A stretch of 13,275 nucleotides of DNA from GCA-2686265 sp036010965. Lineage in GTDB: Bacteria; Planctomycetota; UBA1135; GCA-002686595. A model generated the notes under the pieces. That model made no database searches and had not been told where the DNA came from. It saw only the letters and a list, made by a program, of their open reading frames with translations. How positions within the stretch are numbered: the stretch's first letter is position 1; each line of letters opens with the position of its first letter. The stretch spans positions 1 through 13,275 of the forward strand of contig DASCMO010000034.1 in NCBI GenBank assembly GCA_036010965.1. The letters run 5' to 3'. Below, in pieces: positions 6,556 through 13,275 of this stretch. Position numbers and translations under genes: made by a program.

Positions 6556-8364
6556 TCAGTGGGGGGAAGGCTCCGCGTCGGCCGCAGGCGCGTCTTCTTC
6601 CGCTGGCGCCAGGTAAAAGAGCGTCTCGCCCACAGTCAGGGCCGCGTCGTCGGCGAGGAAGCGCGGCGCGCCGCTCTCGTCGAGGGCTAGCAGGGGGATC
6701 GCGCCCGGTAGCACGCCGTCCAGGTCGTCCGCGTCCAACTCGTGGTCCACCTGCGCCTTTTCGATCAGCGCGCCCGCGCGCAGACGATCCGTCGCGCTCT
6801 TCCACGAGAGGCGCTCGCCGAACAGGAAGGGCGCGTCCTCTGCGGTAGGCGGCGAGGAGTCGAGCTGCACCGCTCGCACGCGGGCGGAGCCGAAGTCGCG
6901 CTCGAACAGGCGCAGGGCGGTGCGGTTGACGCCGTCGTTGGGCGTCATCGCCAGCAGGTTCCCGACGCCGTCGAGGTCCAGGGCTTCCAGCACGATCGGG
7001 TCGAGGGCGTCGGCGCGATGGGCCTGCAAGCCGTGCTCGCGGGCGCGCTCCACGCGCCAGATGTTCGTGTCCAGGAGCACGACGCGCCGTCCCGCGCGGT
7101 GCAGGGCGCGGCCGAGGGCCAGGGCGAAGCTGTTGGCGCCCACGATCAGGAATCCGTTGCGCGCCTCCTCGAGGACGCCCAGCCAGCGGCCCACGAGGCG
7201 CGCGGTCGGCGCCTGCAGCACGACCGTCCCGACGATCACGGCGAAGACCAGGTTCATCACGACGCGTCCCTCAGCGATGCCGTGTTCCTCCAGCACCAGG
7301 GCGAACAGCGAGGAGACCGCGGCGGCGACGATGCCGCGCGGGGCGATCCAGGAGAGGAACAGCCGCTCCCTGAGGGAGAGGTCGGTGCCCAGGGTGCAGA
7401 GGGCGACGGTCAGCGGACGGCCCACAAAGACGATGCCCGCCACCACGCCCACGGCCGGCCAGCCGAGGGCTTTGAGGCCGCCCAGGTCCAGGTCAGCGGC
7501 CAGCAGCACGAAGACCACCGAGACCATCAGGACGGTGATGTGACCCTTGAACTCCTCGATCTCCTCGAGGCCTGGCGGGCGCAACCAGCCCAGGAGAAAA
7601 CCCGCCAGGGTGACGGTCAGGACGCCCGACTCGGGGAGCAGCAACTCGCTGACAGCGAACAGGCCGATGGCCGTGGCGAGCACCGCCAGGTTGCGCAGAT
7701 CGACGGGCAGGATCTCCTGGCGCCGGATCAGGACGAAGAGCATCCATGCTCCGACCGCGCCCAGGCCCAGGCCCAGGAGCACGCGCCCGCCGAAGGCCGC
7801 CAGGACGTGCGCCGAGCCGCGGGACTCGGCCTCGATCAGGAACTCCAATACCAGCACGGCGTAGAGCGCTCCGACCGGGTCGATCAGGATCGCCTCGCCG
7901 CGCAGCACGTCCGAGACGCGCCGGCGGGGGTGGACGGCTTGCAGCAGGGGCAGGATGACGGTCGGCCCGGTGACGATCACGAGCGCTCCGAAGAGCACCA
8001 CGGCACCCACGCTCAGCTCCTCGAAGAAGAGGTGGGCGAAGAGCGCCGAGAGGGCCCAGGTCGTGAGGGCGCCGAAGAGCACGAGGTTGCGGATCGCGCC
8101 TCCGGCGAGGCGGAAGGCCTCGGTCTTCAAGGACAGGCCGCCCTCGAAGAGGATGATGGCGACCGCGAAGCCGACAAGGGTCCGCAGGCCCGAGCTCCCC
8201 AGGGACGAGGGCTGGACAATGCCCGTGATCGACGGGCCGAGGACGACGCCGATCAGCAGCAGGGGGAGGATCGCCGGTATGCGCAGGCGCCGCGCCAGCA
8301 TCTGTCCGGCAACGCCCGCCACGACGGTGGCGGCGGCGGTGAGCACCAGGGGATCGTCGGACAT
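6556..8364 (-). CDS. Cation/proton antiporter (CPA family) with RCK/TrkA-like domain
   Basis: Inner-membrane exchanger of 602 residues that should swap Na+ or K+ for protons. Residues about 7-392 are a string of hydrophobic helices with family motifs: LARRLRIPAILPLLLIGVVLGP (23-44), ILFEGGL (71-77), TGPTVILPLL (132-141), GEAILIDPVGAL with the probable ion-binding Asp162, and SWIAPRGIVAAAV (338-350). A Rossmann-type RCK_N domain follows from about 404 (FLIVGANSFALALGRAL), then a TrkA_C-like region near 555-590 (VGETLFYLAP). Such domains gate transport through nucleotide or ion binding. The last 15 residues are acidic and low-complexity. An ATG 39 bases further upstream (8403) has a GGAG site, but the extra codons (four GGT, one TAT) look non-coding and families of this type start close to the first helix, so the ATG at 8364 is preferred. 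The transported ion cannot be read from sequence. Confidence 0.9.
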   Translation of the reverse strand: MSDDPLVLTAAATVVAGVAGQMLARRLRIPAILPLLLIGVVLGPSITGIVQPSSLGSSGLRTLVGFAVAIILFEGGLSLKTEAFRLAGGAIRNLVLFGALTTWALSALFAHLFFEELSVGAVVLFGALVIVTGPTVILPLLQAVHPRRRVSDVLRGEAILIDPVGALYAVLVLEFLIEAESRGSAHVLAAFGGRVLLGLGLGAVGAWMLFVLIRRQEILPVDLRNLAVLATAIGLFAVSELLLPESGVLTVTLAGFLLGWLRPPGLEEIEEFKGHITVLMVSVVFVLLAADLDLGGLKALGWPAVGVVAGIVFVGRPLTVALCTLGTDLSLRERLFLSWIAPRGIVAAAVSSLFALVLEEHGIAEGRVVMNLVFAVIVGTVVLQAPTARLVGRWLGVLEEARNGFLIVGANSFALALGRALHRAGRRVVLLDTNIWRVERAREHGLQAHRADALDPIVLEALDLDGVGNLLAMTPNDGVNRTALRLFERDFGSARVRAVQLDSSPPTAEDAPFLFGERLSWKSATDRLRAGALIEKAQVDHELDADDLDGVLPGAIPLLALDESGAPRFLADDAALTVGETLFYLAPAEEDAPAADAEPSPH

Positions 8365-8432
8365 CCGCGCGCGACCATAACCGAAACCGTGGCGGGCACC
8401 CATCGGTGCTCCGTCGGTGGGGAGCGGCCGGC

Positions 8433-8438
8433 TAGAAT
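8433..8438 (+). promoter_or_regulatory. -10-like TAGAAT upstream of trmL
   Basis: TAGAAT ends six bases before the trmL ATG, so a sigma-70-type start would fall on the A of the ATG and give a leaderless mRNA. No ribosome binding site lies at useful distance (the only GGGGAG is 20 bases upstream), which agrees. No convincing -35 box is visible. Confidence 0.45.
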
Positions 8439-8444
8439 GCGCTG

Positions 8445-9014
8445 ATGGAGATCGTCCTCGTCCAGCCCGAGATCCCCCACAACACAGGTTGTGCCGCGCG
8501 CCTCGCTGCGGCCACCGGGCTGCGCCTGCACCTGGTGGAGCCCCTCGGCTTCTCCCTGGAAGATCGCTATCTCAAGCGCGCCGGGCTGGACTACTGGCCG
8601 CAGGTCGAACTCGTCCTGCACGCCGACTGGGCGGCGGCTGCCCGGACCCTCGGCTCCGCGACGGCTCGCCCGCTCGCCGAGCGCTTGCGCCTGTTCACCG
8701 CCCGCGGCGGCGAGTCGCTCTTCACCTGCGCCTTCGAGCCCGACGACGTGCTGGTATTCGGCGGTGAGAGCGGGGGCCTGCCTGCCGAGTTGCTCGCCGC
8801 GCACCCAGAGCGGCGCGTGTACGTGCCCATCCGCTCCGGCGTGCGCAGCCTGAACCTGGCCAACGCCGTCTGCCTCGGGGTCTACACGGCCCTCGACCGC
8901 TCGGGTGCGCCCCTGCCCGTCAACGACGGGACCTACGACGCCCATCCGCGGGCCGCCGAGGACGTGCGCCCCGCCGAACGCGTGGTCGATGCGGGGGGGC
9001 GTGAGAGGACCTGA
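8445..9014 (+). CDS. trmL: tRNA (cytidine/uridine-34-2'-O)-methyltransferase TrmL
   Basis: SPOUT-fold enzyme that uses S-adenosylmethionine to 2'-O-methylate the wobble base 34 of certain leucine tRNAs in TrmL of E. coli. The 189 residues carry the family signatures: LVQPEIPHNTGCAARLAA (5-22), LHLVEPLGFSLEDRYLKRAG (28-47) with DYW, FGGESGGLP (105-113) and VPIRSGVRSLNLANAV (127-142), the last two forming the SAM-binding trefoil knot. At position 16 a Cys stands where NTGN is usual. The core ends near residue 155; the remaining tail of about 30 polar residues is longer than in the E. coli protein (157 residues). The ATG is placed by the MEIVLVQPEIPHNTG start, which matches the family. The next gene starts inside its last codons. 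Which tRNAs are modified here is not known. Confidence 0.93.
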   Translation: MEIVLVQPEIPHNTGCAARLAAATGLRLHLVEPLGFSLEDRYLKRAGLDYWPQVELVLHADWAAAARTLGSATARPLAERLRLFTARGGESLFTCAFEPDDVLVFGGESGGLPAELLAAHPERRVYVPIRSGVRSLNLANAVCLGVYTALDRSGAPLPVNDGTYDAHPRAAEDVRPAERVVDAGGRERT

Positions 9015-10329
9015 TCCTGACGCCCAGCCCACCGAGCTCACGACCGCCGGCGTCTTCAGGACCTGGTGGCCTCTCGCGACGAGCTGGTTGTTGATGGGCG
9101 CTGAGCTGCCGGCCATCGCGGCGGCGGTTGCGCGCCTTCCCGAGCCCGTGGCGCACCTGGCGGCCTTCGGCATCGTCTTCGCCTTCGCCCTGCTGGTAGA
9201 GGCGCCGATTATCATGATGCTGGCGGCTTCGACGGCTCTCTGCCGCGACCGCGAGTCCACCGCACGCCTGCGCGGCTTCAACCATCGCTGCGCCATCGTG
9301 TTGACCGCGATCCACGCGCTCCTGGCCTTCACGCCGCTCTACGACCTGGTCGTGGTGCGAGCGGTCAGCCCGCCGGCCGACGTGATCGAGCCCGCGCGCC
9401 TGGGTCTGATGATCATGACCCCCTGGACCTGGGCGATCGCCGACCGCCGGTTTCATCAGGGCATCCTGATTCGCTTTGGCCGGGCGAACGCCGTGGGCCT
9501 GGGGACCCTGGTGCGCGTCTGCGCGACCGTCGCCACCCTCTACCTCGCGAGCCGCCTCGAGTTCTCGGGCATCGCCGTGGCCGCCACGGGACTGACCGTG
9601 GGCGTGTGCGTCGAGATGGTGTTCGCGCGCCTCGCCGTGCGCTCCATCCTGCGCGAGCGCCTGGCTCCCGCGGCGCCGGACGCCGTGCCCTTGACGACCG
9701 CCCGCTTGCTGGCCTTCTACGTGCCGCTCGCCATCACCCCCTTACTGAACCTGATCTCCCAGCCCGTGGGCACGGCCTGCGTCGCGCGCATGCCCGACGC
9801 AGTCCGTGCCCTGGCGGCCTGGCCGGTCGTGATCGGGCTCGTGTTCATGAGCCGTTGCATCGGGATCGCCTTCAACGAGGTGGTGGTCAGCCACGCCGGC
9901 GACCCGGGCGCGCACCGTACCCTGACGCGCTTCGCTGTCGGCCTTGCCGCGCTCACCGTGGGCGTCCTGGCGCTCTTCGCCGCCACGCCCCTGGCGTCCT
10001 GGTGGTTCGGCGACGTCCAGGGCCTCGAGCACGACCTGGCCGCCCTGGCCGACGGCGCCCTCTGGTTCGCGGTCGCCCTGCCGGGCCTGACCGTCGCGCA
10101 CAGCCTCTTCCAGGGCTTTCTGGTCCACATCGGCCAGACGCGAGGCGTGACCGAATCGGTGGCCCTGTTCCTCGTGGTCTTTTGCGCCGTGCTCTACGTG
10201 GGCGTCGTCGCCGAACGCTGGAACGGTCTCGTAGTGGCGATGTCGGCCTTCACCGCCGGCAGCGCGGTCCAGGCCTTCTGGCTGTGGTTCCGCGTCCGCC
10301 GCCTGCGCGCCGCCGGCGTCTTCGGTTGA
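8989..10329 (+). CDS. Polytopic membrane protein, probable MOP/MATE-like transporter
   Basis: Integral membrane protein of 446 residues with about 12 hydrophobic helices. Two halves resemble each other: TWWPLATSWLLMGAELPAI (25-43) with ARLPEPVAHLAAF matches LAFYVPLAITPLLNLISQP (241-259) with ARMPDAVRALAAW. Such a two-fold repeat of six-helix bundles is typical of the MOP flippase/exporter superfamily (MATE, MurJ, Wzx, ANKH). The loop ADRRFHQGILIRFGRANAVG (151-170) is conserved-looking. The substrate cannot be told. The start is uncertain. ATG 8989 overlaps trmL by 26 bp and has no clear ribosome site. GTG 9001, after a run of G, is an alternative, and the ATG at 8905 would overlap trmL by 110 bp and read low-quality sequence. 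The overlap suggests translational coupling with trmL, though no functional link is evident. Confidence 0.7.
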   Translation: MRGGVRGPDPDAQPTELTTAGVFRTWWPLATSWLLMGAELPAIAAAVARLPEPVAHLAAFGIVFAFALLVEAPIIMMLAASTALCRDRESTARLRGFNHRCAIVLTAIHALLAFTPLYDLVVVRAVSPPADVIEPARLGLMIMTPWTWAIADRRFHQGILIRFGRANAVGLGTLVRVCATVATLYLASRLEFSGIAVAATGLTVGVCVEMVFARLAVRSILRERLAPAAPDAVPLTTARLLAFYVPLAITPLLNLISQPVGTACVARMPDAVRALAAWPVVIGLVFMSRCIGIAFNEVVVSHAGDPGAHRTLTRFAVGLAALTVGVLALFAATPLASWWFGDVQGLEHDLAALADGALWFAVALPGLTVAHSLFQGFLVHIGQTRGVTESVALFLVVFCAVLYVGVVAERWNGLVVAMSAFTAGSAVQAFWLWFRVRRLRAAGVFG

Positions 10330-10396
10330 GTTGTCCGGTCCCGCAGCTGCCTCCCTCAGGATCGTGGTGCGCTGGCCCTGACTTTCTAGCTCTCGC

Positions 10397-11884
10397 TCAC
10401 GGACAGAGCGTCACTTCCAGGCTGTCCGAGAGGTTATGGCCGATGCCGCCGTTGCCGCCGGGGCCGGTGGGATCGCGGTACCAGAACTGGAAGTACCAGG
10501 TGCTGCCCGGCGTGAGTTGCCCCGATGGCTGGGTCGGGTTCTCCAGGTCGAGGTCCCAGAGGGCCGAGCCGCCCGCGCCCGTCGTCAGGATCGGCAGGCG
10601 GATGACCGGAGAGGCGATGCAGCGCAGGCCGTCGCCGAGGGGCACCTGGGTCGGCGTCTCGCCGTAGAAGAAGACCCCGAACTGGCCTGAAGGCGCGCCG
10701 TCGGCGCGCAGGGTGAGGGCGTTCGAGCTGTAGGAGAGCGAACCCTCGTAGCCCATCAGGGCGCCTGGACCGACGGAGTTGGGCGACGTGCTGCAGGTGC
10801 TCTGGACCGGGTCCACGGCGCAGCCAAGGCGGTAGACGTCGTGCACCACATCCTCGACCACGGCCTGGGCCAGGGCTGGCGGCAGCTGATTGGCCACGGA
10901 GAAGGTCGAGGGCATGGTCGGCGTCCCGTCGTCGGTCAGGCCGGGGCTGCCGAAGAAGGCGTCGGAGCCGAGCATGATGCGGTCGGAGAAATCGGTGATG
11001 AGCTGCAGCCACTCGGGCCGCAAGTCGCCGTTCAAGTCCACGGGCCGGTTGCCCTCGACGAGGGTCCCTCCGGCGCCAGGCGTGACCTTGATCGCCAGGT
11101 AGAGGTTGTCGTGGGCGTCGAGCATCACGCGCAACAGATCCACGGTCATGTCGCCGATGTGGTCCGCCCCGGCGTGGGTCCAGACCCAGCGCGCGGCCGT
11201 GTTGTGGTCTAGCAGGGTTGCAAAGGCCGTCAGGTTCTCATGTACGACGTCCGGCGCCTGGGGATTGGGAGGCGGGAAGCCGGGGCCGAGGATCCTGTCC
11301 TGGGCGACTGCTTCCATGTGCAGGTCGATCGGCATGTCGTTGGCGGCCGCGACGTCGGCCAGGAGCAGCAACAGCTCGTGATCGGGTTGCACTTCCTGGA
11401 AGCTGTGGCCGGGGAAGAGCGAGAGGTGTAATGCCGTGATCTCCCCGAAGCCAGCCGCCCCCGCGTCCGCGATGGCCTGGGCGTGGGCTGTGAACTCGGC
11501 GCGCTCGGCGCCGGTCGCCGTGCCATCGGGGATGGAGTGGATCATGGGGTTGAGCAGCAGGCCGCCGCCGAGGAACTCCAGGCGGGTCGGGTGCAGCTCG
11601 ACGAGCTCCGTCAGCACGGTGTAGTCGTAGACGTTGGGGTTGCTGGCGTTGCCCGGCGAGAAGGGTGTCGGCATGAGAATGGCCTCGCTCACTCCCAGCT
11701 GGTCCATCTCGTCGATGGCGTGCTCGGCCGCGCCGGGGAAGTCGCTGACCCAGCCGCCGCCCTGCATGTAGAAGGCGCGCAAGTGCACGTGGGTGTCGAT
11801 CGGGGCGGGCGCACCGGCGTCCTGGGAGGTCGCGCTGGTCGCGAGGGCGAGGCAGATCGTGGAGGCTAGGAGAGGGCGAATCAT
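10397..11884 (-). CDS. Secreted amidohydrolase with C-terminal planctomycete-type module
   Basis: Metal-dependent hydrolase of the amidohydrolase-2 (TIM-barrel) type, 495 residues. A signal peptide covers about 1-21 (MIRPLLASTICLALATSATS). Metal ligands visible: His32 and His34 in IDTHVHL, His189 in DLHMEA, His237 in WTHAGAD and Asp308 in GSDAFFG, a complete set, so it should be active. Substrate is unknown; the superfamily includes decarboxylases and lactone or amide hydrolases. From Cys364 (CSTSPNSVGPGA) to the end runs a separate beta-rich module with FGVFFYG, PLGDGLRC, PGSTWYFQFWYRDP and NLSDSLEV. Modules of this look are, to my recollection, frequent at the ends of secreted planctomycete proteins and may serve surface attachment or sorting. 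GGAG six bases before the ATG at 11884 fixes the start; a longer frame from 11926 adds 14 residues ahead of the signal peptide and is less likely. It converges with the membrane-protein gene over a 67-bp gap with no clear terminator. Confidence 0.87.
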   Translation of the reverse strand: MIRPLLASTICLALATSATSQDAGAPAPIDTHVHLRAFYMQGGGWVSDFPGAAEHAIDEMDQLGVSEAILMPTPFSPGNASNPNVYDYTVLTELVELHPTRLEFLGGGLLLNPMIHSIPDGTATGAERAEFTAHAQAIADAGAAGFGEITALHLSLFPGHSFQEVQPDHELLLLLADVAAANDMPIDLHMEAVAQDRILGPGFPPPNPQAPDVVHENLTAFATLLDHNTAARWVWTHAGADHIGDMTVDLLRVMLDAHDNLYLAIKVTPGAGGTLVEGNRPVDLNGDLRPEWLQLITDFSDRIMLGSDAFFGSPGLTDDGTPTMPSTFSVANQLPPALAQAVVEDVVHDVYRLGCAVDPVQSTCSTSPNSVGPGALMGYEGSLSYSSNALTLRADGAPSGQFGVFFYGETPTQVPLGDGLRCIASPVIRLPILTTGAGGSALWDLDLENPTQPSGQLTPGSTWYFQFWYRDPTGPGGNGGIGHNLSDSLEVTLCP

Positions 11885-11890
11885 GGCGTT

Positions 11891-11894
11891 CTCC
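11891..11894 (-). promoter_or_regulatory. Ribosome binding site that fixes the amidohydrolase start
   Basis: The minus strand reads GGAGAACGCC directly before ATG 11884, which puts GGAG at six-base spacing. The start therefore coincides with the first residue of the signal peptide. Confidence 0.65.
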
Positions 11895-12003
11895 GGGAGC
11901 GACAGTGGTCGGGTCATCCTCTCCATCGTACCCCTGCAATTCTGGCTCGGTGGAGCGCGTCATGTCGATCCCCGGCAGCCGCCGCGAGGACCCACTGCGG
12001 CGC

Positions 12004-12009
12004 TACAAT
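12004..12009 (+). promoter_or_regulatory. -10-like TACAAT upstream of the rlmD-like gene
   Basis: TACAAT ends eight bases before the ATG at 12018, so transcription should begin within about two bases of the start codon. No purine-rich ribosome site lies between. The context TACAATGGGCTTCGATG closely parallels TAGAATGCGCTGATG before trmL. No clear -35 box is seen. Confidence 0.45.
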
Positions 12010-12017
12010 GGGCTTCG

Positions 12018-13275
12018 ATGGACGCTCATTCCGGTGCTCCCGTGCGCAAGCCGCGCCACGGCGACGAGTTGATCGTCGAGGTGAGCGGCTACGACCGACG
12101 CGGGCGGGCCGTGGGCCGCGCCCTGGACGGAGAGGGGCGAGCCTACAAGGTCAGCCTGCGCGGCGCCGTGCCGGGGGACCGCGTGCGCGCCGCCGTCGTG
12201 CGCCGTCGCGGCGAGCGCGTCGACGCCGCGCTGGAGGAACACCTTGAGCGGGGGCCGGCGGCCGTGTCGCCGCGCTGCAGGCACTTCGCGACCTGTGGCG
12301 GCTGCAGCTTCCAGGACCTGGCTTACGAAGCGCAGCTCGGCGTGCTGCAGGCGGGGATCGAGGCTGCCCTCGAGCGCCACGGCCTCAAGGCGCGGGCGGA
12401 GGCCGTGCTGGCCGACCCCGAGCCCTGGCACTACCGCAACAAGATGGAGTTCACCTTCGCCGACCGGCGCTGGATCGAGGTCGGCGAGCCCCAGGGGGTC
12501 GAGTCGAACTTCGCCCTCGGCCTGCACGTCCCCGGGCGCCACGACAAGGTGATGGACGTGCGCGAGTGCTCGATCGCCTTCGAGGAGGCGTCGGCCATCC
12601 TGTGCGACGCCCGCGACCTGGCGCGCGCGGCCGATCTCCCGCCCTGGAACCTCCGCGATCACACCGGCCTCCTGCGGCACCTCGTGCTGCGTAAGGCGCA
12701 CCATTCCGGTCAGATCCTGGTGAACCTCGTGACGGCGCAGGATGCGCCCGAGCTCGTGGAGTCCTACGCGGCCGAGCTGATCGCCCGCCATCCCGAGATC
12801 ACGACCTTTGTTCAGAGCGTCAACACGCGTCCCGCCGCCGTGGCGATCGGGGAGCGCGAGCGGGTGCTCTCCGGCCCCGGTTTTATCGAGGAGCGCCTGG
12901 GAGGGCTCGACCTGCGCATCTCGCCGGGGTCCTTCTTCCAGACCAACACGCGCCAGGCCGAGCTGCTGGCGCGCGTCGTCCGCGAGGAGGCCCTCGGCGG
13001 CGACGCTCTCGATGGCGTCGCGCCGCCCGAGTGCGTGTACGACCTCTGCTCGGGCGGCGGCGTGCTCTCCCTGCTGTTGGCCTCCGGCGCCGGGCGCGTG
13101 GTGGGCTTCGAGCTCGTGCAGTCCGCCGTGGAGGATGCCCGCGCGAACGCGCGCCGCAACAAGATCGCCAACGTCGAGTTCGTCGAGGGCGACGTGGCGC
13201 GCGAGTTGGGCGCCTACACCTCCCCTACACCGCCTGAGGTCTGCGTGGCGGACCCGCCGCGCGCGGGCCTGCACG
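12018..13275 (+). CDS. rlmD: 23S rRNA m5U methyltransferase, RlmD/TrmA family, cut by the right edge
   Basis: SAM-dependent enzyme that in E. coli RlmD methylates C5 of uridine 1939 in 23S rRNA. The 419 residues present show a TRAM RNA-binding domain (about 14-75), then Cys87, Cys93 and Cys96 in CRHFATCGGC plus Cys184 in VRECSIAF, the four ligands of a 4Fe-4S cluster. YRNKMEFTF (139-147), SPGSFFQTN (302-310), the SAM-binding VYDLCSGGGVLSLLLASGA (340-358) and ADPPRAG (411-417) complete the family pattern. The catalytic Cys and general-base Glu lie beyond the window, so activity cannot be judged. The ATG at 12018 gives a short basic tail before TRAM; the frame is open to the last base. The family is firm. 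The exact target (U1939, U747 or both, as in RlmCD) is inferred, the TRAM plus Fe-S combination favouring RlmD. Confidence 0.9.
   Translation, partial: MDAHSGAPVRKPRHGDELIVEVSGYDRRGRAVGRALDGEGRAYKVSLRGAVPGDRVRAAVVRRRGERVDAALEEHLERGPAAVSPRCRHFATCGGCSFQDLAYEAQLGVLQAGIEAALERHGLKARAEAVLADPEPWHYRNKMEFTFADRRWIEVGEPQGVESNFALGLHVPGRHDKVMDVRECSIAFEEASAILCDARDLARAADLPPWNLRDHTGLLRHLVLRKAHHSGQILVNLVTAQDAPELVESYAAELIARHPEITTFVQSVNTRPAAVAIGERERVLSGPGFIEERLGGLDLRISPGSFFQTNTRQAELLARVVREEALGGDALDGVAPPECVYDLCSGGGVLSLLLASGAGRVVGFELVQSAVEDARANARRNKIANVEFVEGDVARELGAYTSPTPPEVCVADPPRAGLH

Noticed and set aside
6742..8445. Plus-strand open frame of 567 residues opposite the antiporter
   Set aside because: Extremely rich in Gln, Asp, Glu, Arg and His, as expected when hydrophobic membrane-helix codons are read on the other strand. 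The antiporter motifs are unmistakable.
10330..10396. Search for a bidirectional terminator between the membrane-protein and amidohydrolase genes
   Set aside because: No stem longer than about five pairs and no T-run on either strand could be found by eye.
11885..11926. Upstream start for the amidohydrolase adding 14 residues
   Set aside because: It would put a polar stretch ahead of a typical signal peptide, and the ATG at 11884 has GGAG at six-base spacing.
12003..13274. Long minus-strand open frame (423 residues) opposite the rlmD-like gene
   Set aside because: The plus strand encodes a clear TRAM plus Fe-S methyltransferase with all motifs; the minus frame is compositionally odd (His, Gly, Arg, Leu rich) and matches no family. 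Such shadow frames are expected at this GC content.
1..13275. Defence system, mobile element, prophage or CRISPR
   Set aside because: All recognisable genes are housekeeping, transport, secreted hydrolase or DNA-repair types. No transposase, integrase, terminal repeats, repeat-spacer array or sharp change in composition was seen.

Overview
This window is 13.3 kb of very GC-rich bacterial DNA, densely packed with genes on both strands. It holds seven complete protein genes, one gene cut by the right edge, and the likely tail of another cut by the left edge. The best guess for the source is a high-GC member of the Planctomycetota or a neighbouring phylum. That rests on the secreted amidohydrolase with a C-terminal module of planctomycete type, the exported HEAT-repeat protein and scarce Shine-Dalgarno use, and it is an inference, not a proof. 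I see no tRNA, rRNA, CRISPR array, insertion sequence or phage gene.

Left block (about 1-6486). After the tail of an unknown plus-strand gene, three genes run leftward on the minus strand. In transcription order they are an exported HEAT-repeat protein, a Y-family DNA polymerase, and a DnaE2-type error-prone DNA polymerase III alpha subunit. The two polymerases are 31 bp apart and almost certainly form one translesion-synthesis operon. It resembles the imuA-imuB-dnaE2 mutasome cassette, but no ImuA is present, and the Y-family member keeps a near-complete active site, unlike classical ImuB. Two copies of GTTAGGGT with an 11-bp period lie just upstream of the Y-polymerase start and are a good operator candidate.

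Middle block (6556-10329). A CPA-type cation/proton antiporter with a C-terminal RCK (TrkA-like) domain reads leftward. Divergent from it are trmL (tRNA wobble 2'-O-methyltransferase) and, overlapping its end, a 12-helix membrane protein of probable MOP/MATE-like fold.

Right block (10397-13275). A secreted metal-dependent amidohydrolase reads leftward. Divergent from it is a 23S rRNA m5U methyltransferase of the RlmD/TrmA family, which runs off the right edge before its catalytic cysteine. Both RNA methyltransferase genes (trmL and the rlmD-like gene) have a TANAAT -10-like hexamer placed so that transcription should start at or next to the ATG, which suggests leaderless mRNAs.

The most interesting part is the polymerase operon. 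Its Y-family enzyme has Leu at the usual aromatic steric-gate position and Asp in place of the usual second catalytic Glu. Its DnaE2 partner has a degenerate PHP domain and a proline/arginine-rich insertion. The candidate direct-repeat operator sits immediately upstream.
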